This document shows, piece after piece, positions 60,393-64,000 of a stretch of 64,000 nt of DNA (within the stretch, counting starts at the first letter, position 1; every line of letters starts with the position of its first letter). The notes below the pieces were generated by a model, which was not told the origin of the DNA, ran no database searches, and worked only from the letters and a program-made list of their open reading frames with translations. The translations under genes were made by a program, and so were the position numbers. Location: the NCBI GenBank assembly GCA_913063035.1, contig CAJXYS010000005.1:38875-102874 (forward strand), given 5' to 3'. This DNA is from an uncultured Maritimibacter sp. Its GTDB lineage: Bacteria; Pseudomonadota; Alphaproteobacteria; Rhodobacterales; Rhodobacteraceae.

Positions 60393-60815
60393 ATGACGAC
60401 TTCGCGCCATGATTTCAATAAGATAGCTCCAGATCAAGCGGATACGCCGAAGAAGTATCCGCCCCCATTCTCGCTGCGTCTGACCTATGAGGAAAGAGCG
60501 AGGCTTGAAGCGGAAGCGGACGGAAAGCCTCTCGGGGCGTATATCCGTGAACGGCTGCTCGGCGATGATGCGGCCCCGCGCACAAGGCGCGGCAATAGCC
60601 CTGTGAAGGACAAAGAAGCGCTCGGGCGCGTCATGGGTGCGCTAGGCGCTTCAAGGCTGTCTGCGAACCCGAACCAACTCGCCAAGGCCGTGAATACGGG
60701 CTCGCTGCCCGTCACGCCTGAGACGGAAGAAGAACTGCGCGAAGCCTGCCGCGAGATCGCCGAACTCCGCGCCGATCTGCTGAAAGCGCTTGGCGGGCCG
60801 GAGCTTGAACCATGA
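60393..60815 (+). CDS. mobC: MobC-like relaxosome accessory protein
   Basis: A 140-residue protein with a disordered N-terminus, then a ribbon-helix-helix-like core (PFSLRLTYEERARLEAEADGKPLGAYIRERLLG). LGASRLSANPNQLAKAVNTGSL and a helical C-terminus (EELREACREIAELRADLL) match MobC/relaxosome accessory proteins. These open DNA at oriT and help the relaxase. The stop overlaps the relaxase start by 4 nt (ATGA), so they are coupled. Base composition is lower in G+C than the chromosome to the left. Confidence 0.82.
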   Translation: MTTSRHDFNKIAPDQADTPKKYPPPFSLRLTYEERARLEAEADGKPLGAYIRERLLGDDAAPRTRRGNSPVKDKEALGRVMGALGASRLSANPNQLAKAVNTGSLPVTPETEEELREACREIAELRADLLKALGGPELEP

Positions 60816-62128
60816 TCCTGAAAGCCAAAGAGCGCGGAGATGCCCCGCAGCTCGCCCGCTATCTCCTTGATCAGCGGAACAATGAGCATGTCGAGCTGCA
60901 TGAGGTGCGCGGCTTCATCAGTGACGATCTGATCGATGCTTTCGGCGAGGCTCATGCCATCGCCCAAGGGACGCGGTGCGAGAACTACATGTTCTCGATG
61001 AGCTTCAATCCGCCCGAAGACGAGAGCGTCAGCATCGAAGCCTTCGAGAAGGCCATCGATCAGGTCGAAGAGAAGCTAGGGCTGCAAGGCCAGCCGCGCG
61101 CGGTCGTCTTTCACGAGAAGGACGGTCGGCGCCATGCGCATGCGGTCTGGTCGCGGATCGATAGCGAGCGGATGCGCTCGATCAATATCAGCCATTACAA
61201 GGTGAAGCTGCGCGATGTGTCGCGTCAGCTGTTCCTTGAGCATGGCTGGGATATGCCGCGCGGGCTGGAGGATCAGCGCTTGCGCGATCCGTTGAGCTTC
61301 ACCCGCGCGGAGTGGCAGCAGGCGAAGCGGATCGGCCTTGATCCGAAGGAGCTGAAGGCAGTCTTCCGCAAGGCCTGGGAAACTTCCGACAATCGCGTCG
61401 CCTTCGAAAAGGCGCTCGCAGAGCGCGGCTTCGTGTTGGCGCAAGGGGATCGTCGGGCGTTCGTCGCCGTCGATTATCGCGGCGAGGTCTATGGCATCGC
61501 CCGCAAGGCGGGCGCGAAGGTCAAGGAGGTCGAGGCCAAGCTCGGCGATCCGACCGAGCTGCCGTCCGTCGATACGGTGAAGGCCGAGATCGCGTCCCGC
61601 ATGACGGGCAAGATCAGGGAATTCATCGAACAGGCCGAGAAGGATGCGCAGCGGCGCTCGGCTTTCATCGATTTCCGCAAAGCGGAAGTCGGGGGACGGC
61701 ACGTCGAAGAGCGGCGGGCGATCACCGAAGAGCAAGAAAAGCGCTGGAAGGCCGAAACGCTGGCGCGCGCGGCGCGTCTGCCGAAAGGCTTTTCAGGCAT
61801 CTGGCATCGCCTGACAGGGCGCTACGCCAAGGTGAAGGCGCAGAACGAGCGTGAAACGCTCGAAGCCCTGCGCCGTGATCGCGATGAAAAGGACGCGCTC
61901 ATCATGCGCCAGCTCGAAGAGCGGCAGGCGCTTGAGCGCGAGATCAAGGCGCAGCGCGAGGCCGCGCAGGAAGAACTGCTTCAACTCCGCGAGGACGTGG
62001 CTTCCTACATGGAGCTTGATCGCGTCGATCACACGCGCAGCCGCAAGATCGAGCGCGATAGTGACGGCGACGACGGGCCAGGCCCGAAACCGCCGCGCTC
62101 GCGGCGTCGGCGGAGCTTTGATCCTTAG
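60812..62128 (+). CDS. relaxase/mobilisation nuclease (MobA/VirD2-like)
   Basis: A 438-residue conjugative relaxase that would nick oriT and carry the strand into a recipient. The histidine triad HEKDGRRHAH (His101, Asp104, His108, His110) is the metal-binding motif of MOBP/MOBQ-type relaxases. The N-terminal part QLARYLLDQRNNEHVELHEVRG fits the relaxase fold around the tyrosine, and FSMSFNPPEDE lies before the triad. The C-terminal half is long, charged and predicted coiled coil (ERQALEREIKAQREAAQEE), ending in an Arg-rich tail. No type IV secretion genes are seen, so transfer would need a helper. Confidence 0.87.
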   Translation: MILKAKERGDAPQLARYLLDQRNNEHVELHEVRGFISDDLIDAFGEAHAIAQGTRCENYMFSMSFNPPEDESVSIEAFEKAIDQVEEKLGLQGQPRAVVFHEKDGRRHAHAVWSRIDSERMRSINISHYKVKLRDVSRQLFLEHGWDMPRGLEDQRLRDPLSFTRAEWQQAKRIGLDPKELKAVFRKAWETSDNRVAFEKALAERGFVLAQGDRRAFVAVDYRGEVYGIARKAGAKVKEVEAKLGDPTELPSVDTVKAEIASRMTGKIREFIEQAEKDAQRRSAFIDFRKAEVGGRHVEERRAITEEQEKRWKAETLARAARLPKGFSGIWHRLTGRYAKVKAQNERETLEALRRDRDEKDALIMRQLEERQALEREIKAQREAAQEELLQLREDVASYMELDRVDHTRSRKIERDSDGDDGPGPKPPRSRRRRSFDP

Positions 62129-62161
62129 TAATTGGTCAGCGGGCAGCGCGCTACACGATAA

Positions 62162-62261
62162 CCTATCAAGAGCGCAACACGAAAACCTAATGGAAAGTAG
62201 ACGCAAAAACCTAACTGTGATACAACTTAATAACCTAATAGACGCACAGCGCGAAACCCTA
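62162..62261. repeat. five CCTA-centred repeats at exact 24-nt spacing
   Basis: AACCTA-type cores begin at 62162, 62186, 62210, 62234 and 62258, each exactly 24 nt apart, in the 149-nt gap between the relaxase and the Fic gene. Only the core and a preceding A-run are conserved. Read in one frame this also gives an eight-residue repeat starting with Asn-Leu. It could be operator half-sites for autoregulation, a small iteron-like array, or a relic of a repeated coding segment. Confidence 0.6.
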
Positions 62262-62277
62262 GAGAAAGACCGCACAC

Positions 62278-63834
62278 ATGGCGACACCGCAAGAAAAATT
62301 GGCCGAAGCTCTGGAAGCGCTCAAGGCGCTACAGGACGAAGGCAAGGTCGCCATCCGCTCGGCTGATCTGTCACGCCTCCATCGTGAGCGCCTGACGAAG
62401 AACGGCTTCCTGCGAGAGGTCATGAAGGGATGGTATATTCCCGCGCGCGCTGATGAGACCGCTGGCGAAAGCACGGCCTGGTATGCGGCCTACTGGCCGT
62501 TCTGCGCGGCCTATCTTTCCTCGCGGTTCGGAGAGGAATGGTGCCTGTCACCTGAGCAATCGCTGGCGCTTCACGCGGGAAACCAGACCGTGCCGCGTCA
62601 ACTCGGCGTGCGCGCACCCAAGGGAGGCAACAAGCCGACCGCGCTGCCGTTCGATACGTCGCTCTTCGATATTCGTGCCAGCTTGCCCGATGCACGCAAC
62701 ATAGTCGTGAAGGACGGGCTGCGCCTCTATGCGCTGCCTGCCGCGCTGATCGAAGTGTCGCCAGCCTTTTTCGAGCAACACGCCGTCGATGCCCGTGCAG
62801 CGCTTGCCAGTATTCAGGACGCATCCGAAGCGCTGAGCCTTCTACTCGAAGGCGGCCACAGCACGATAGCGGGACGTCTTGCGGGCGCATTCCGCAACAT
62901 CGGGCGGGATCGCATCGCTGACGACATTCTCGGCGCGATGCGCGCGGCAGGCTATGATGTGCGCGAGCAAGACCCGTTCGCAACCAAGTCCGCGCTTCAG
63001 CTTCCGCGCCGTATCGTTTCGCCCTATGCGGGGCGCTTACGGCTTATGTGGGGCGATATGCGAGAGCGCATCATCGAGCGGTTTCCGCAAGCCCCAGGCA
63101 AGCCGAACGACATCAGCGCCTATATCAAACGGGTAAACGACACCTACGTGACGGATGCTTACCACTCGCTTTCCATTGAGGGATATCGGGTGTCGCCCGC
63201 TCTGATAGATCGGGTCAGAAGCGGAGACTGGAACCCTGAAACCGACGAGCGAGATCGCGAGCACCGCGATGCTTTGGCGGCACGCGGCTACTGGCTTGCC
63301 TATCAGGAAGTGCTCAAAAGCCTCGAAGCCGTTCTGCGGGGTGAGAATCCAGGCGAAGTTGCAGATAGCGATCACGGATCATGGTATCTGGCGCTATTCG
63401 CGCCGAGCGTGACGGCGGGTCTGCTCCGGCCTACCGACCTGGCGGGTTATCGGAATGGTCCTGTTTATATTCGCCGTTCAATGCACGTTCCGCCGTCACA
63501 CGAAGCCGTCCGCGATGCGATGCCGTTGTTCTTCGAGTTGCTGAGCCAGGAGGATGATCCCGCCGTTCGTGTCGTGCTCGGACACTTCGTCTTTGTTTAC
63601 ATTCACCCCTACACGGACGGGAACGGGCGGATCGGGCGCTTTTTGATGAATATGCTTCTGGGCGCGGGCGGCTACCCGTGGACGGTCGTTCCCGTCGAAA
63701 TGCGCGCGCAATACATGGCCGCGCTGGAAGACGCGAGCGTAAGGCAGAACATCCTGCCCTTCGCCGAAGTACTCGGCGGACTGGTAACGGCAGCTATGGA
63801 AGGTAAGGAACAAGCAGCCCTGCCGAACCCTTGA
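62278..63834 (+). CDS. Fic-domain protein with AbiEi-like N-terminus and inhibitory helix
   Basis: A 518-residue protein that would transfer AMP (or another nucleotide part) to target proteins. The Fic active site HPYTDGNGRIGR is complete (His443 onward). Ahead of it, Ser297-x3-Glu301-Gly302 (in SLSIEG) matches the (S/T)xxxE(G/N) self-inhibition helix of class II Fic proteins, so toxin and inhibitor are in one chain. The first 200 residues resemble AbiEi-type winged-helix antitoxins (ALKALQDEGKVAIRSADLSRL and MKGWYIPA), suggesting DNA-binding autoregulation. It follows the relaxase and is followed by a strong terminator, so it is cargo of the mobilisable module. The AbiEi similarity is judged by eye. 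Confidence 0.85.
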   Translation: MATPQEKLAEALEALKALQDEGKVAIRSADLSRLHRERLTKNGFLREVMKGWYIPARADETAGESTAWYAAYWPFCAAYLSSRFGEEWCLSPEQSLALHAGNQTVPRQLGVRAPKGGNKPTALPFDTSLFDIRASLPDARNIVVKDGLRLYALPAALIEVSPAFFEQHAVDARAALASIQDASEALSLLLEGGHSTIAGRLAGAFRNIGRDRIADDILGAMRAAGYDVREQDPFATKSALQLPRRIVSPYAGRLRLMWGDMRERIIERFPQAPGKPNDISAYIKRVNDTYVTDAYHSLSIEGYRVSPALIDRVRSGDWNPETDERDREHRDALAARGYWLAYQEVLKSLEAVLRGENPGEVADSDHGSWYLALFAPSVTAGLLRPTDLAGYRNGPVYIRRSMHVPPSHEAVRDAMPLFFELLSQEDDPAVRVVLGHFVFVYIHPYTDGNGRIGRFLMNMLLGAGGYPWTVVPVEMRAQYMAALEDASVRQNILPFAEVLGGLVTAAMEGKEQAALPNP

Positions 63835-63868
63835 GTGTCGGCAAATCGGGACTTGATCCGAAGAATGC

Positions 63869-63891
63869 GAGGGGCGCTATCAGCGCCCCTC
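63869..63891 (+). terminator. intrinsic terminator after the Fic gene
   Basis: GAGGGGCGCT (63869-63878) and AGCGCCCCTC (63882-63891) form a perfect 10-bp stem with an ATC loop, followed by TTCTTGTTGTG. It lies 35 nt after the Fic stop. Confidence 0.88.
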
Positions 63892-63930
63892 TTCTTGTTG
63901 TGACGGCGTATCATCGAGCAGCATGTGAAA

Positions 63931-63984
63931 CGGCATGCAAAATTGACCCCAGTATTGGGGTGATCGGCATCCAAAAGTGACCCC
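63931..63984. mobile_element. possible end of an IS21-type insertion sequence
   Basis: CGGCATGCAAAATTGACCCC (63931-63950) and CGGCATCCAAAAGTGACCCC (63965-63984) are two direct repeats differing at two positions, 34 nt apart. IS21-family ends carry such multiple terminal repeats with GACCCC tracts. The transposase genes would lie beyond the window, so this is inferred from pattern only. Confidence 0.45.
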
Positions 63985-64000
63985 CCTGATATTTCTGTTC

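Noticed and set aside
60053..60412. A 119-codon open frame in the junction region
   Set aside because: It spans the composition change, has no ribosome site or recognisable motif, and overlaps the mobC start.
62162..62261. The 24-nt phased repeats as a CRISPR array
   Set aside because: Only about seven nucleotides of each unit are conserved and there are no spacer-like separations or cas genes.

Overview
The window is a GC-rich chromosomal segment whose gene content points to an alphaproteobacterium of the Rhodobacterales (Paracoccaceae/Roseobacteraceae). The pointers are an adjacent sciP-ctrA pair with a CtrA-like box, the small usg gene, a GTTC-N7-GTTC type LexA box, a Hint-domain protein of the kind common in this order, and a dispersed palindrome built on GGATATTT/CCACTTGGA. 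No rRNA, tRNA or CRISPR array was recognised.

Layout. 1-7060 (minus) holds an envelope and lipid-precursor cluster: bamA (cut by the window edge), a 41-residue membrane peptide, rseP, dxr, cdsA, uppS, frr, pyrH. 7158-15603 (plus) holds miaA, an AraC regulator and a complete oligopeptide-type ABC importer (binding protein, two enlarged permeases, a fused double ATPase). 15640-25431 holds a lytic transglycosylase, ssb, usg, gyrA, a DoxX-like protein, trmFO, a methyltransferase, gluQRS, hisI and an IscU-like scaffold. 25650-31279 (minus) is a genome-maintenance and cell-cycle block: a 40-residue membrane peptide behind a LexA box, recG, ligA, ctrA, sciP. 31398-39226 holds mnmA, an M20 dipeptidase, a MATE exporter, a methyltransferase, ppk2 and parE. 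40089-47647 holds three small c-type cytochromes with an L,D-transpeptidase among them, an ABC-F ATPase, an M20 amidohydrolase, a YeeE/YedE transporter and a DUF3422 protein. 47978-59904 holds pntB and pntA, a membrane methyltransferase-like protein, an MBL-fold protein with a degenerate metal site, an SDR, a GNAT, a two-subunit molybdenum hydroxylase, a lyxose-isomerase-like cupin, a degenerate Hint protein, a polysaccharide deacetylase and a cysteine-rich secreted protein.

Accessory DNA is concentrated in three places, each visibly richer in A+T than its surroundings. (i) 17063-17655 is a roughly 600-bp insert at the 3' end of usg. It is bounded by an 82-bp imperfect direct repeat of the usg 3' end and carries one gene, a HEPN-like protein. 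(ii) 39223-about 39838 is an insert of similar size that starts exactly at the parE stop codon. It carries one gene, an AbiU2-like HEPN protein, whose GTG start overlaps the parE stop. (iii) From about 60200 to the window end lies a mobilisation module (MobC-like protein and MOB relaxase) followed by a Fic protein with an AbiEi-like N-terminus and an internal inhibitory helix, a strong terminator, and what looks like the end of an IS21-type element.

The observations most worth following are the two single-gene HEPN insertions at 3' ends of core genes, the LexA-box-controlled micro-membrane protein (a possible functional analogue of the SidA division inhibitor), and the mobilisation/Fic module with a 24-nt phased repeat just upstream of the Fic gene.
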